Of a stretch of 64,000 bases of DNA, positions 45,396-58,104 are shown piece by piece. Within the stretch, counting starts at the first letter, position 1; each line of letters starts with the position of its first letter. The notes beneath the pieces were generated by a model. That model saw only the letters and a list, made by a program, of their open reading frames with translations, made no database searches and was not told the DNA's origin. Origin of the DNA: Xestospongia bergquistia (lineage: Eukaryota; Porifera; Demospongiae; Haplosclerida; Petrosiidae); the NCBI GenBank assembly GCA_963965975.1, contig OZ014414.1:3013501-3077500 (forward strand), in the 5' to 3' direction. The position numbers and the translations under genes are program-made.

Positions 45396-48300
45396 CTAGT
45401 CTTTTGTTTGCATCCTTTCCTTTAAGGATTGGAATATCTTTTTAGCTACATCATTGCTCTCCACAAGTGGTCCCTGGATAACTTTTATAATTGTACGCCA
45501 TGTAACAGGACTAGCTTGACCATCCATTTGTAACCATTTCTCAAGGACATCACTCAATCTAATTTTATCATCTATTAACAATTTGCTGTTGAGAAAACAG
45601 AATCTCAAGCTGTCAAGCATACATACACTAGTTGTTTTGATTAAGTGGTTTACGTTGAATAAATTAAATAGGCGTGGTCCTCTATGGGTTAACCGTTTCT
45701 CTATGGCGTTTTATCTGTAGACACTTTCGTTGTCAAAAAAGTTAGAGCAGTTCAAAATGCATTACTAGCTAATGGACAGACACAACAACAATGCTTCCCC
45801 ATATAATAAGTGATGAGGATTATTGAAGTGAAGACATTAGAGAACACAAATTGATATTTACATATATAGTACATGTAATGCCAAAATTATTATTGCTAAA
45901 TATGACAAGTATTTTAAACAACAAAACAATATATAGAATAGAAGTAATGATGTGATGTAATAATGTGCATAGTCTTTAAACAATAATGAACATGAACTAG
46001 ATATACGTAGTTAACAGGTGATAGCTAATTAATAGATAATAATTATGTACAGTAACTACAGAATATATCTAACTATCAATATAATGATGTTAATTAGAGT
46101 TAGCTCCTATATAAATGGTTAAAATGTCAAATTTACTAGTCGTGTTGCTATTTTTAGACACAAGCTTGAACAAGAAGACTGACTGTAAGTGAGAACTTAG
46201 TGTAGTTTGTTGTTCAAGTTCATTCTACTCTTGTCTTTTTATTAGTTTCTTGTATTAAGGTAACTAGTATACTTACTATATTATATCAAAAGATTCCACA
46301 AGAGCTAATGTACACTTGGATATGTCATCTCGCAAAACAACAAAGTTTGAGAAAAATTATCGGTAAATTTTTCATGAAGTTTCCACTGAAAGCCATTACA
46401 GTCATCCATCTTGGATTCTTTTGAGAGAAGATTGACAATCATGGCACAGAAAAAGCCTACTGGAGTACCATTTTCGAAATAAAAACAGCAAAGGTGTGTC
46501 ATTTAAAAATGAACATGGAATTCCTTTCAAAGGATCAGTTAATGGTAGCAAAGCTGGCATAAAAATTGCATTACGTAGTGTAGGATGAGGTAACTTTGAT
46601 GCCAGTGATAAGTGAGTGAAGATGTTAAACAAGTGACATTCAAAACCCTTGAGTTTACTAGATATTTGTTTAAACATCTTAAGTTGATCGTTTGATAAAG
46701 CTTCACTAGATATAATACCAAATTTAGTCATTTGTTGTAATGCATATAGTCCACTACCAAGTTTGTCTCCTCTACGTACTTTATACACAAAAATTGTCAG
46801 TTCATTAACAACTTGAATCAGGCTATAAGGGTCAATAAATACCAGATCTGTCACTTCTGGTGGATAATAGAGAATAGAGTTGAGTAGGTGGAAAAACTTC
46901 AAAGCACTCACAATTTCAGCACTTTCCAAACCTAATTTGATACCAGTAGATGTGCACTCTTCCAATGTAAGTATACCACAACAACTATGACCTGTATCAT
47001 CACCTGTATTCCTTAATGCTGCTTTGTAACGTAAGAATATTTCGAATGCATACCATTTCATTGGAATCTTAACTGTAAATGCTTGTTTTATTAATTCAGT
47101 ACGAATTTTGGTAATTGTTTCATCTTCAACATTTTCTTCTGATGCTTTACGACCATCAACTCTAAAAAGAATCTTATTACTAACTGCATTTTCATAATAT
47201 ATATTCAACTTGGCAGATTCAAACATTTCTTTAAGTTGACTCTCTTTCTCTTCAATAGTTTCTTTTCCCTTCTCATCTTCATGTGTAGCAACAGCAATAA
47301 CTTTTAACATTTCTGGAAGATTGATTGCATCAGAAAGATGGTTATCGCTACTAGTCACATCATTTTGTTGATTTTTGAAGCTAACCATACTAATTAGACG
47401 TCTTAAAAGAGTTTTAATTGATACAGAATGTTCACTCACTATAATTGTACCATCTTCATCTTGAAATTCAGTACAGGATTGACTAGAAAGATCTTCTTTT
47501 AGACTAATAACTAACATAAGCACCGACACACATGGTATGAAAGCTTGCAGGATTTGCTGAAATTGGATTTGACCACCAGAATCTATAAAGTAGAACCATT
47601 CCTTGTACATCTGCAATTTGTCTGTCATCCCAGATGCTTTATTAAGAAGCTCTGTCAACTGCTCTGCTAAATCTTGTTCATTAGTTTCTAATATCTCAGG
47701 CATGCCAGTGATAGCAGATAAATCAACATTGGAATCCTCAAAGATATTATCTTGAGAGCTGGGAATTAATTCTGTTGGAGGATGCTGTATGTCTTCACTA
47801 CTACCTTCATTGGAGCTGTCATTATGCACATATATACTGTCCTCCACATCTTCATGAACCTGTTGTCTGCTAACAATCTCACGTTTATTATTTTCTATTA
47901 TATACTTGATTTCCTTTGCAAACATTTGAATTTTGTTTTCATCACTGACCAGTTCCCACTTCCCTTTGTTATTTCCTAAATTTTGAAATGCAATTTGTGG
48001 ACACTCAGCAATACCAGTACTATAAGGTTTATCCTTATCATAGACTTGAGAGAGAAGAAGACATTTAACTGATGTTTTGCCAACCCGAGCAGGACCTTGT
48101 ACAAGGACTTTTGAAATTTTAGCTTCAGCCAAACCACCCTTTTCGATTGCTTCATGAAGAAAATAACTGTCTACAGAAAAGATGAAGTTATAACTATTAT
48201 TGACTGCTTTATATGTGAATTTTGATATGTGCTTATTTGTTAATTTGTGTTTGCATGACATGTACTATTTGGTACATGTAGATATGCAAAACAAAGTTTA

Positions 48301-49828
48301 TAATAATATCAGATATATCCATAATTGTTATGAGTGTAGCATATGTAAACAGCTAAAACCAATGTATACTGTATGATACATTTTCACCTTCAATTAATGT
48401 CAAGACTTGTACGGGAAGCTTACAACTACTAGCTTATAACTACCTTACAGATAAGTATCCTAACAAGTTATGATATTAAAAGAAGCAATTTGTCTATGCT
48501 TATGTGCCAACTCTGCATGTAATCAATAAATTAGTATCCAATAAATAACAACTTTTAGGACTTCTTGGCTTGCTTGTGTATTACGAAAAAAGCAATACTA
48601 TACCACTGATGAAAGAGCTATAGTAAGCTAGCAGTTAGTAGTAAAACTTGAGATAGTGATGACTTTTTACAATGATCAATTGACTCATTATCCTTTAATA
48701 AATGATTAAAAGTCCACTTTGATTACTATTCAGACGAGTAAATTCATAAATTTGTAAAAAACGCTGTTAGAAAAATATTTAAGAAATAGTTGCTATATTA
48801 TGCACTATAACCACAAAAAGTGTTGAAATGTTTTATAATGTTTTTATTGTTCATACAAGTACAATATGCACAAGAAAATTTGTAAATTCCACTCTGTACT
48901 TCATATTTAATGAACTGTGCATAGAAGCTGACATGTGTCAATATATCATGCTTTAAACTATAACATTAAAAATGTCTTAAGAGTATATAATGGATATTAT
49001 TTATTACAGTAGCACTAACCTATTTTGTCCACTACAACTTCTTGACTAACTACAACTGAATCTTTTAGATTAAAATTACTACAAAACAAGATGTAAAGAT
49101 AGATTTTAAAAATATTTCTATATAACTGTAAAAGTAACAAAAAATCAATAATGAGTCAAATTTATTTTCACAAAATGGACTGATAATTAAATAAAGTAAA
49201 AACTGATGTTTAAAACATTAACACAGGTGTTCAGAGACATACATGATCACAACCTCATCACAATTAGCTATTAAAAACACATGACACAGCAAATACATGG
49301 TGTTAAGCTAATTAATAATAGTTGTGAGCTAATAGGTGTGGCAATTTCAATGCCACTCAATTTTCATACAACAAATAGACTCTCCTTTTAATAATATATC
49401 TTGATTATTGTACCTATGTGAAGGCTGTTTGTAAGGATAAGGATTTGTACAAATGAATTTACAATAGCTTGTCAGTCATATCTTCAATTATGTCTTATAG
49501 ACGCATAATGTCACTTGAGTTAAATGGTAGGGCCCACTAATGACACTCCAACTATACTTCAAATTTCTGCATCATTAATTGTTCATTAGGATGTGGTCAA
49601 TCGCCTTGTCTTAATTTTACATTGTCTACATTTGTGTGATATCTAGCAGACAGAGTAATAAAGTTACAGTATTTACATTTCTTTAGACATTTTAAACATC
49701 AAACAAAAGTCATACATGTATTAACAACTTTCAATCAAAATAGCTCAATACATTAACTTATGATAATAAACAATACTTTAGTACCTGAATGGAAGTTGTC
49801 CCTGGAATTTTGACACCAGGTGTGACAT
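45396..49828 (-). CDS. Roco-type GTPase (Roc-COR) with C-terminal Death domain
   Basis: Four exons in consistent phase: 49828-49785, 49078-49020, 48170-46277 and 45585-45396; total 2187 nt, 729 codons. The protein starts MSHLVSKFQGQLPF. The P-loop GPARVGKTS is at about residue 60, a DxGGQ-type switch (FIDSGGQIQF) near 230, and the Roco-type G4 site as ATHEDE near 320. The COR region follows: MKWYAFEIFLRYKAAL, LGLESAEIVSALKFFHLLNS, FIDPYSLIQVVNEL and, in a shifted frame, ENGTPVGFFCAMIVNLLS. The last exon (LSDVLEKWLQMDGQASPVTW) is the second half of a Death domain with its PxTW block. Two single-base offsets in A4 and T5 runs (near 46493 and 46345) bracket about 150 bp of the COR end and cancel each other. 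Roco proteins with Death domains act as scaffolds in cell-death and immune signalling; LRR and kinase parts are absent here. The final intron contains a copy of the segmental repeat. Confidence 0.8.
45618..46265. repeat. Segmental repeat copy 1 (inside the last Roco-Death intron)
   Basis: The tandem neighbour of copy 2, about 1.27 kb away. The right edge is at the donor of the Roco exon and the left edge next to the acceptor of the Death exon, so almost the whole intron is repeat DNA. Confidence 0.85.
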
Positions 49829-50429
49829 GGTTTAGAACACTAATATTGCACGGATTGTAAAACATGACTTTGGTTAAAGATATGCACCAGTACATTATTG
49901 TGGCTTTTATACCTTATACCACTAGGCATACAAATTGACATTCTTGAGGTTAGAAACTATTCTTTCCCTGTGATTTAATATAAATCCTGATGGTGGGAAG
50001 TCATTGGCTTATATTTACAGCTTTTGATGAAGTATGTTGGTGTTAAGTTGTAATAATTAGCTATTGCTAGAATTGTATTGCTAGAATGTTAGCATAGTAA
50101 TGATATGATTTTTATTCAGAGGAAACTCAAAGTGCCTGCTTAAATAAAGATCAGAAAAAGTGAAATAAAATTGTTTTTTTTTAACAATTACAAAACAGTC
50201 TAGTATGTTCTCTGTGTCAAGCCAGTTAATGACCAAAATATACTGGCTAAATAGTCTTAACTGAACTAATGTAAACTGGTTTAAAACACTGTTAGACTAG
50301 TTATTAAAGACAACTTGACACAAGTAGCTAGATTGTAGAAATGAATAAAATGATGTTGTGTCATATAATAGCTATACTATTGTTTACACTTTAATGTATA
50401 AACAGTTAACAATTTTAAGATACATAGGA

Positions 50430-52603
50430 TTAAAAGTTACCTGAAATTGGTCTTGTATCCCATTGATCCATATACTTGTCATATATATCATGATTACTTA
50501 AATAATCCCTGACCACATCAGAAACAGACTTGAAACCATCTCCTTTACTCCCAATTTTAATGGGAGTTGGTTTATCAATGACAGAGCCCCAAGTATAAAT
50601 GTAATCATCAGCATTATCTCCAGTTATCTCATCAATCAGAAACTCAAGCTTAGCAAAATTACGAAACCATGGATCACTTTTTTCTGCATCTTTGAGAAGA
50701 CGCTTCACAAACAACTCACGCCATTTTTTGACAATCACCTTTAATACCATTTAACACAGTTAATAGATCATACTTGTCAGGAATGGCATCCATAATTTTT
50801 TCAATATCAATAATATCTAGATCTATTGAAAACAAGTTAGTAACAAACAGTATATATACTTCACAAACCATAATCACTTTGACCAGGATAAGCTTCAAGT
50901 GTAGGTATAGGAATTGGATGTGAATAAGTTGAAGGAACTGTACCTATATATGTATACATTGATTATACCAAATATCATGTGGGTAAATTAGCTATTATCA
51001 GGTTAACTGCTGTAACTAGAATACATTAAAGTTCGACATAAGAACAAATAAAATTGTCAAACATTTATACATTGTATAACGTATCTAGATTATTAATGTA
51101 CAGTCATTCATTTACTATGTACTACCGAATATTGTTTAAATCAATTATAGTCTGTGCTAACCTTGAAGAAGCATAACGTCTCCACCCATTGATTTATAAA
51201 AAGGAACCTGAACTTTACCAGCTGTCTTTTTTATTACATCTTCTCTTGTTTTTATTAAGAATAGCACCAATTGTTTTGGCACTTCCATATGACTTAATGT
51301 TGTCACAGAGACAATGTGTCCACACACCTCCATCCCAAAACTTGCCTTTAGAAGCCTCCCTAATATATGCAGCATGGGCAACTAGAGTGTAGTCAACCTC
51401 AGGTTGATAACGTGATAAATAAGAATTGGATTCTATAATGGTGTGAGCAGTAGTATCTTCTTTCAGACAGCAGTCAAATAGGTACAGACGATATCGGTTT
51501 GCAAGATGGCACTCTCTATTTTTCGGTTGAAATGGAGCAATAAGTTCACTATCAATGAGGAATTTCTCTTGTTTATCATCACTACAAGGTAAGATAAAGA
51601 ATCCCTTTTCATTATAACTTCCTCCGTGACCTGCATAATAGACTATGACACCTCTGAAACTGAGAGGAAAATTATATTCAGTTACAATCTCCACAGCTTC
51701 TCTGACTTTATCAGGTGTTGGGTCTTTAATAACCCATATGGCAAAATTGAGGTCTTGAAATGTTTTTCTAACTCTGTCAACATCGATATCAGTCCCTTGA
51801 GGACCATATTTATTGACCACACCCATTATGACCACAAGACCAACTCGTTTATCATCGTACTGCATGTTCACTTGCGTATTAAAATCTACATAGGTTTCTT
51901 CTAAAGTAATAAAATCTAATAATTTCAAAATTCTCTTATAATATAAGTTTTGAAATTAATAAATATACTGGTTAACAGTTATGTAGTTAATTTTCAATTA
52001 TTTTGTAAGTATTGTTAATTAATGTAATTCAATGGACTGCATTATATGTTTTTTTTCTTGTTTAGTCATTTGTTTATTTCATTATGTTTTGAATTCAAAG
52101 TAGTTTGTATAATTATAAGCAAGATTAACAATGACCAACCTTCATGAGTGCTAATAATAGTTGGAGAGTTAATTTTATCAACTAATATCAACTAAACTGA
52201 CACTAATTAAGTTTTTCATAGCTATAATTGTTAATACAATTGTCATCTATTATTGAAATGAGTACTATCAGATTATAACTTTTCACCGTAATAAGAACAA
52301 TTAATTCATTATTAGTGACTAACAGGTAGGTATGTTGTATAAAAGGGACATAAGTTATTCACTTGTAGTAGAGTTACCTGTTTTAGGTCCAGGATTGAGT
52401 TCAACATCTCCTGATAAAATAAGGAGAAGTGAGAGAAAGCCTCCTAAAGTGAAGGTAATATCTTTAATCTTCCTGATTATAGTCACTCCATCTATACTAC
52501 TACTGATCTCAGTGCTTGAAGTCTCTTTAGAATGAGTACTACATGACATCTGACGACACGCCCACAATCCAACACTCACTCTCCATTGAGTGATATCAAT
52601 CAT
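50430..52603 (-). CDS. Caspase-like (C14) protease with N-terminal 2A-like leader
   Basis: Four exons joined at phase 1: 52603-52378, 51900-51162, 50943-50869 and 50822-50430. Exon 1 has a hydrophobic run (GFLSLLLILSG) and then GDVELNPGP, an intact 2A-like ribosome-skipping motif. Exon 2 holds a C14 fold: GLVVIMGVVNKYGPQGTDID, HDS-type His in VIVYYAGHGGSY, and the Cys site YLFDCCLKED, closer to metacaspase/paracaspase-like DxC than to the QACxG of classic caspases. A small-subunit-like end (VQVPFYKSMGGDV) follows after a one-base offset in an A5 run near 51250. Exon 4 (DLDIIDIEKIMDAIPDKYDL, then KWRELFVKRLLKD) has a second offset in an A6 run near 50727 and a helical domain I cannot name; the stop is at 50430. 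The start could be ATG 52603 or the one 18 codons later. Whether the protease is active depends on the two A-run offsets being errors. Confidence 0.75.
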
Positions 52604-52609
52604 TGCTAT

Positions 52610-53280
52610 AATGTTAAAAAGTGAGTACTATCATTACCATTTCATGAACATGAAACTTAAGACTAACTACTTAGCAAATGTTTTAATCATAATTTCTTGT
52701 AATTGTAACACTTTACATCATTGCATATTAAAACACCCTCAATATATTTCGATTAATTAGATCTATTGCATGTAATATATAATATATAATTGAAAGTTAT
52801 CAGTTTTAAATGACAAAGTTTTAATAATGCAGGAGACTATGGATTCCTAATAATGGCCATACTTCAACTTGAATGTAATTATGATATGATTATCATTGTT
52901 AATAACCCAAACATTAATCTTTATCTAAACAATTGTAACTAATTTGCAGTAGTTACTGAATACCTAGATACAAGGCTACATGATATAGAGTATTATGTTC
53001 ATTAAAACATTAAATAGGTTATTGCTTTTTTGCTTTCAAGGACATTGCAACAAATATCAACAGCAACTATCACAAAGCTGGAGCTTTCAGTGAGCAGCAA
53101 ATACCAGAAATTACTGAATTGATATAATAGTAGATTCTTTTCCTATATAGATTATCTAGATTACTATTAGTTTTACGAACATTAAGTAGTTATAAGTTGT
53201 CTTGCATATTCAGCCATCATCCCTGGTAAATGTAATTATGCAAGACTATTTCTAATCAAAGTGTCATTGTTTTGTTCTCT
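52610..53280. other. Upstream region of the caspase-like gene
   Basis: AT-rich. It should hold the promoter of the caspase-like gene (reading left) and separates it from the gypsy fragment (reading right). A plus-strand piece KAGAFSEQQIPEITELI near 53080 may be coding but has no partner. Confidence 0.35.
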
Positions 53281-53284
53281 TTAA

Positions 53285-54858
53285 AGCATGGTGTGGGGAA
53301 TTAGTAAGTTTCACACCTATCTCTATCTAAACAAGTTTACATTAGTCACAGACCCCAAACCTTTGACCATACTGTTCAATCCAGACAAAGCAATACCAGT
53401 ATTAGCATCTGGAAGAATCCAGAGATGGGCACTCTTTTTAATGGATTATAGATACCACATTCAATTTCGTTCAACCACCAAACATGGAAATGCTGATACA
53501 TTGTCAAGGTTTCCTTTAGAAGATATAACACAGAAAGCAACAGATATTGTCGCATCAGTACAGCAGCAACAATTTGAGGAGATACAAGTCTCAACAAAAC
53601 AAATTGCAGAGAGCATCCACAAGAACCCATTGCTAGCAAAGATACTCAGCTGTGTGAAAACGGGGTGGCCAGAAGAAATAAACACTGAACAACGACCATA
53701 TTACTAACACAGAGAAGAATTAACCATCGAAGAAAATTGTTTACTAAAAGGAATGCAAGTAGTTATACCACCAGATTTGCGAGAGAAAGTGTTGAACTTG
53801 CTGCATGAAAAACATCCAGGAATAGTAAGGATGAAAGCACTGGCCAGGTCTTATGTGTGGTGGCCTAGCATAAACAAAGACTTAGAGGATGTGGCTCATG
53901 GATGTGAGGACTGCCAACAGAACCACAAGGAGGACCAAAGAACCCCCCTTCACCCACTAGAACAACCCAACAAACCATGGCAAAGAGTACACTTAGACTT
54001 TGCTGGACCTTTCTTAGGTCAGATGTGGTTAATTGTGGTTGACTGTTTTCCAAATGGCCTGAAGTCATACCCATGTCAACCACAACAGCTAAACATACCA
54101 TACAAGAGCTGAGATTAATATTTGCTCGTTTTGGCCTGCCAGAGATTATTGTCACAGACAATGGACCACAGCTTGTCTCAAAGGAGTTTGAAGAATTCAC
54201 TAGGCAAAATGGTATCAGACATAGCAAAGTAGCACCCTACCATCCCAGATCAAATGGACTTGCAGAAAGATTCGTGCAGACATTCAAAATGGCAATGAAG
54301 AAGATGTCAAGAGGAGGAGGTGATATTAACCAAAAGCTAACAAACTTTTTATTAAATTATTGGAAAACACCACAATCAACAGTCAAGGAAGCACCAGCTA
54401 TGTTATTGATGAAGAGGATACCAAGGAGTAGATTAGACTTACTGGTTCCAAATTTAAATATGAAGATCATTGAAAGACAAGATAAGCCAAAGAAATATTT
54501 CGACAAAAAGGCCAGGGAAAAGAGTTTTCAGGAACAAGAAGAAATTTGGGTGAGAGACTATCGAGGGACTACCAAGTGGGTACCTGGTAATATAGTGAAG
54601 AAAACCGGCCCTGTCTCTTATCATGTAAAAGTACGAGAAATGGTTTGGTGGAGACATGCAGAACAATTACGTCCTCGAAATAAGGAAAGTTACCCAGCAC
54701 CAGTTAGCAGTGACCCCACCGAGATTGAATTAATTCCTGCAGAGCCAGAAAACGCAAAACCACCTACAAATATCGTGCGTAGACCCACAAGGATTTCAAG
54801 ATCTCCACAACGGTTAAATTATTACAAACCAGGAGATTCTGTTATGTATCAGAATTAA
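53285..54858 (+). pseudogene. 5'-truncated Ty3/gypsy pol fragment (RNase H-integrase)
   Basis: Starts inside RNase H (KFHTYLYLNKFTLVTDPKPL). After a stop at 53704 come the integrase HHCC region (HEKHPGIVRMKALARSYVWW, then CEDCQQNH) and the first catalytic Asp (RVHLDFAGPFLGQMWLIVVD). The core's second half is in the 54073-54858 frame: EIIVTDNGPQLVSKEFEEF with the second Asp, SNGLAERFVQTFKMAM with the Glu, and the end VPGNIVKKTGPVSYHVKV with a GPY/F-like site. gag, protease and RT are missing. The minus-strand open frames are shadows. Confidence 0.85.
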
Positions 54859-54870
54859 AGTTGGAAGAGA

Positions 54871-55051
54871 TGTTATGTTCAACTAATTGGACTATTATCA
54901 CCTTATTGATTATTTTGTAAATATGAATCTGATTACAGTACTGTATAAATAGTCTTGACTTTTCTGATTTTAGTAGTATTGTTGAGTATTGTTATCATCT
55001 GAGTATCTTAATAAAAAATATAATATTTGTTACAACTTAAAGGACATAACA
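54871..55051 (+). repeat. 3' LTR of gypsy fragment 3 (about 181 bp)
   Basis: A purine tract (AAGTTGGAAGAGA) directly precedes TGTTATGTTCAAC, and the LTR ends GGACATAACA, so the ends are TGTTATG...CATAACA. An AATAAA signal is near 55010. No 5' LTR, as the fragment is truncated. Confidence 0.7.
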
Positions 55052-55054
55052 ATG

Positions 55055-55600
55055 TTTGTTTAGAAACAGTGGTAAGTCACACTGTGCATATACATATATT
55101 TGTGTGTATATGCACAGAGTAGACCCTTATAAGATATAATTCCCTATCATTGGCCTATATATTAGTATGCTGATATGTATATTAATTATATACATATGCT
55201 TTCATAACAGCGTAGACTATATGAACAAGTTGTTACGACAATTTGATATTATAAACTCATTTCCTTATTTGTATAGGTGGGGAAAATGAAAGTTCTCAAT
55301 CTATTATAAGTGATGTCATGCAAGTTATGAAGAAATAATTATAACTAACAGTAAAATGAATACTGACCTTTGTTGAACACCTTTATAATCTGCAGTATGT
55401 TTTACCACACCATACATGCATGCTAAACAAAATTAATTTTAATTTACAAGCTAACTACATCACAATGGACTACATTTACTATTTGTTTGTGTAATTTTTG
55501 ACATATTGTAATGAATGTATTATTATTATGATTCTTAGTTGCTTAATTAAATGTATGTTTACTTAGTTTAACCACATGTGTGGTTAGTAATGTGTTAACC
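55055..55600. other. No gene seen
   Basis: AT-rich spacer with short palindromic GTGCATATACA-type sequences near 55085-55115. Confidence 0.35.
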
Positions 55601-56960
55601 AGTATCAGTTTTTATTACTCATTTGGTGCATCATTAGGTGGAACATTAGCAGAAGGTGGTCATTCCTTTCTGGTCTTCTTTGCAGCCAACTCACTAGCAG
55701 GAGACTTAGCTTGCTTGTTACCGAATTGATCATCTAGAATTTTCATAAATTCATTAAGTTCTACAACAACATAATAACTGTGCACATAATTGATTCTTAA
55801 TGTTTGTCAGAACACCATAATAATTTGTGTTCATTTATTCCATTAAGGTTTTCACGATTATCTGATTCTTCAGTTATGTATAACAAGTTCCATCTCAGTT
55901 GTCACTGATCCTCATCTCTGGAATCTCTGTAAAAAAATTAATTATACTGTAGGACACAGTCTCAGCTTTTAGTATAATATTCTAAAGCTAATTCATAATT
56001 ATTACACATACACATTCATGTCATCATCTGTATTTTCCCTGTTTTCATTGATTCTCCACAAATCTCCCTTGCCAGACTGATGCTCAAGGAAAGCACAGTG
56101 CAGATTTTCATAACAACGTTTTACTGCCTGTCACTAAAAACATGTTGAAAACGCTCAGATAGGTTTTTCAGCTAGTCTTACTTTTTATTTCTTTTTATGA
56201 AAATTTGCATATTGGTTGACTTTGAATTTGTTCAGTAATAGAGACTTGAACAGTTTTGGTGTAATCAGATGATAATCTAGGAATACAAATTATAACATTA
56301 ATTATTATTTCAATCACCTACCCTTCTGATTCCTTAAATTGATTTTCTAATTTTTTATGGATGGAAAAACTTTGTTCTGAAAAAAAGTGGTTTTTAACAA
56401 CACTACGCAGCAATTTAAGTAAACCTACAGATAATGTACAAGTTACTATTTGTTTTCTTTTTCCATCACTGCTACTTCATCTAGGAGTAGTTGATGATGA
56501 CAGTTTGTCAATTTGTGACTGTAAAGCTGTCAGTTTTTTTTCTAGTTGATTTTCTCTTAGTTCAAAAGCTTTTGACCCTCAATAACCTGCTGTAGCATCA
56601 TTTGTTCTTGTTGTAGGATTATCACAATATCACTATTGCTCAGAAGTGATGGCATTGAATCATTAGTACCAAATTGAGTATATAATCTAAGTGGAATGTC
56701 TTCAAAATTAAAACTTTCATCATCACAATTTAAATCTTCATTACTAGAACTTTCTTCTCTACTATAATCCTCTGCTATGTCTCCTACTTTCGTTCCAATG
56801 CTATATACTTGTACCTGTCAAGCTAGAGGACCGTTGAACATCAATTGACAAGGTTGTAAAACTAGGGATCATTTTACAGATGAACTTTTCTCTTGATTTC
56901 TATAAACAGGACCAGTAGAGTAGGAAGAGTGTCTTGGACCATTATGAGATCTTATTCTAG
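55600..56960 (-). CDS. Unknown gene: Ser-rich, acidic and coiled-coil segments
   Basis: Several minus-strand pieces look like exons of one protein: a Ser/Arg-rich start (RSSRIRSHNGPRHSSYSTGP, about 56970-56880); an acidic piece (REESSSNEDLNCDDESFNFE, about 56780-56690); a glutamine-rich helix leading into a coiled coil (ENQLEKKLTALQSQIDKLSS, about 56560-56490); EQSFSIHKKLENQFKESE near 56370; HLITPKLFKSLLLNKFKVNQ near 56260; CYENLHCAFLEHQSGKGDLW near 56110; and ELNEFMKILDDQFGNKQAKS near 55740. Several one-base offsets occur in A runs (for example near 56863 and 56570), as in the neighbours. The conserved look of the last blocks suggests a real family, but I cannot name it. It could be transposon-derived. 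Confidence 0.35.
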
Positions 56961-57403
56961 ACGATCTATAGAAACTTTGAGCATTAACGATGTGCTCCTT
57001 GGCTAGTTAAGTAGGTGGGACAACAAAGTTTAAATGTAAATGAGTTGTATACCTCACATGTATGCCTTTTGTAAACTATGAATGGCTGGTAAATTCATGT
57101 AAATGGAATCTACATATGAAGTTTACACACTTCGTATACTAATGAAAACTAGCTGTGTCAGCACACTCCTTACATGTAAATTAAATATAAACCTCAAGTA
57201 TTGTATGTGGCAAACTATTGATGGTATATCTATGTAAATGGAGTGTAAATTTGACGTTTGCATAGCTTGTACACTGTTGGTTTACTACTCCATTTGGAGC
57301 TGTGTTATTCTTTCATTTACATAATTTATTTGGCTATCATTATTTGGCAAAACATTCAAAGACCAAGTGAATGTGGACATTACAGTGATAGTTATTTCTG
57401 CAG

Positions 57404-57455
57404 CAAAATTTCTATAACATGCTTCTACCATTGAAATGAGATGCAAGCTAATTTG
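57404..57455 (+). repeat. 52-bp direct repeat, source copy
   Basis: CAAAATTTCTATAACATGCT and the following 32 bp recur at 58105-58156 with one mismatch. This copy belongs to a longer open stretch on the minus strand (57467-57285) without known domain. Confidence 0.75.
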
Positions 57456-57791
57456 TAGTTCTAACACATGTAGTTAGTTCATTTAACAGAGAGTGTTCAT
57501 GTTATAAGAACAGAGTAAAGTCATTAGAGAACTCAATTTCATATTACCATATTTTATAATGTATATTTTATTTAATTATTACTGCTAAATACCACAAAAG
57601 AATTTTAACAAATAAGCAATATTCTACAGATGTATAGTGATGTACATATCATAAGTAGATAATTAACTTATTGTAATCAGGTTCATTTCTTGGTTTAAAC
57701 AATATGTCTAGAACAGTTACAAGAATCTCTCTTCTGATGTATGTATCTGTGGAATTAATAATTAATAATTATGTACAGTAACTATAGAATA

Positions 57792-57986
57792 CCGTTTAGG
57801 TGGTATATTTTGCAGGTATAATTTTTTGTAATTTTACCTGAAATTCATATTTCTGCAAAAAAATTAAGATAGATCACACCCATTTTTCTAAGGAATATAA
57901 ATTTTCACGGATGTTTAATTTTGCGAATTTGTTCAAATCGCAAAATTTGCAAAATTAAATCCCCATGAAATATACCACCTATACAG
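57792..57986. mobile_element. TA-flanked MITE, 195 bp
   Basis: Ends CCGTTTAGGTGGTATATTTT and, inverted, CTGTATAGGTGGTATATTTC. Flanks are TA at 57790-57791 and 57987-57988. The copies of the surrounding segmental repeat at 44.8 and 46.05 kb lack this block, which proves it is an insertion. Non-coding. Confidence 0.85.
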
Positions 57987-58104
57987 TATACTAACTACTG
58001 ACATAATATTAATTAGAGTATAGCTCCTATGAAAATGATTAAATTTTCAAATTTTCCAAATCTAGTCATGTTACTATTTTTAGACAAAAGCTAGAGCAAG
58101 AAAA

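Noticed and set aside
52355-52603. 2A motif as evidence of a viral insertion
   Set aside because: No viral genes nearby; the exon has a donor site and joins a host-type protease, and 2A-like leaders are known in animal genes.
53376-54227. Minus-strand open frames over gypsy fragment 3
   Set aside because: Antisense of the RNase H and integrase frames.
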